Below are positions 6,255-6,255 of a DNA stretch of 6,255 nucleotides, in pieces (position 1 is the stretch's first letter; each line of letters starts with the position of its first letter). A model generated the notes under the pieces. That model made no database searches. It worked only from the letters and a program-made list of their open reading frames with translations, and had not been told where the DNA came from. This stretch comes from JAQUPP01 sp041649955. Lineage in GTDB: Bacteria; Patescibacteriota; Patescibacteriia; UBA2591; JAQUPP01. The stretch covers positions 1 through 6,255 of the forward strand of contig JBAZMD010000032.1 in NCBI GenBank assembly GCA_041649955.1, in the 5' to 3' direction. The translations under genes were made by a program, and so were the position numbers.

Positions 6255-6255
6255 A

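Noticed and set aside
1..6255. Alternative genetic code with TGA as Gly or Trp, known in some CPR lineages
   Set aside because: All genes are full length under the standard code, Trp is tgg, and no in-frame TGA interrupts conserved domains.
6190..6255. Plus-strand frame from ATG 6190 (Pro/Ser-rich) running off the window
   Set aside because: It has no ribosome site or promoter, and its composition is what the antisense of the Gly-rich hydrophobic minus-strand frame would give.

Overview
The window comes from an AT-rich bacterial genome using the standard code: tgg is Trp, the reading frames contain no in-frame TGA, and all visible stops are TAA or TAG. Three things suggest a Candidate Phyla Radiation (Patescibacteria) lineage, possibly a metagenome contig: compact gene packing, no recognisable Shine-Dalgarno sequences, and a secreted protein with GAGPGGGPH-type FG-GAP/VCBS repeats. 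This placement is an inference; no rRNA or other decisive marker is present.

Four plus-strand genes lie head to tail with gaps of only 20, 18 and 11 bases, so they are probably one transcription unit. They are gyrA (5' end missing, 1-2255), a protein-L-isoaspartate O-methyltransferase gene (pcm, 2276-2914), a secreted S8 subtilisin-like protease fused to a C-terminal array of about six propeller-type repeats (2933-5155), and a GalT-like HIT-superfamily nucleotidylyltransferase (5167-6075). A strong intrinsic terminator (6097-6138) closes the unit. Beyond it, the minus strand probably carries the C-terminal end of a small hydrophobic protein (6162-6254) that converges on the same terminator. 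There is no gene-free stretch above 300 bases.

The genes do not form an obvious pathway. GyrA supercoils DNA, Pcm repairs damaged proteins in the cytoplasm, the protease acts outside the cytoplasm, and the GalT-like enzyme acts on nucleotide sugars or related phosphates. The grouping looks like gene packing in a small genome rather than a dedicated system.

The most notable features are: a perfect 153-bp in-frame tandem duplication of one repeat blade in the protease gene, with mosaic identity to a later blade; a methionine at the GyrA position equivalent to E. coli Ser83; and an HSHCQ active site with two CxxC pairs in the GalT-like protein. I found no convincing evidence of a wholly new system, mobile element, CRISPR array or RNA gene.
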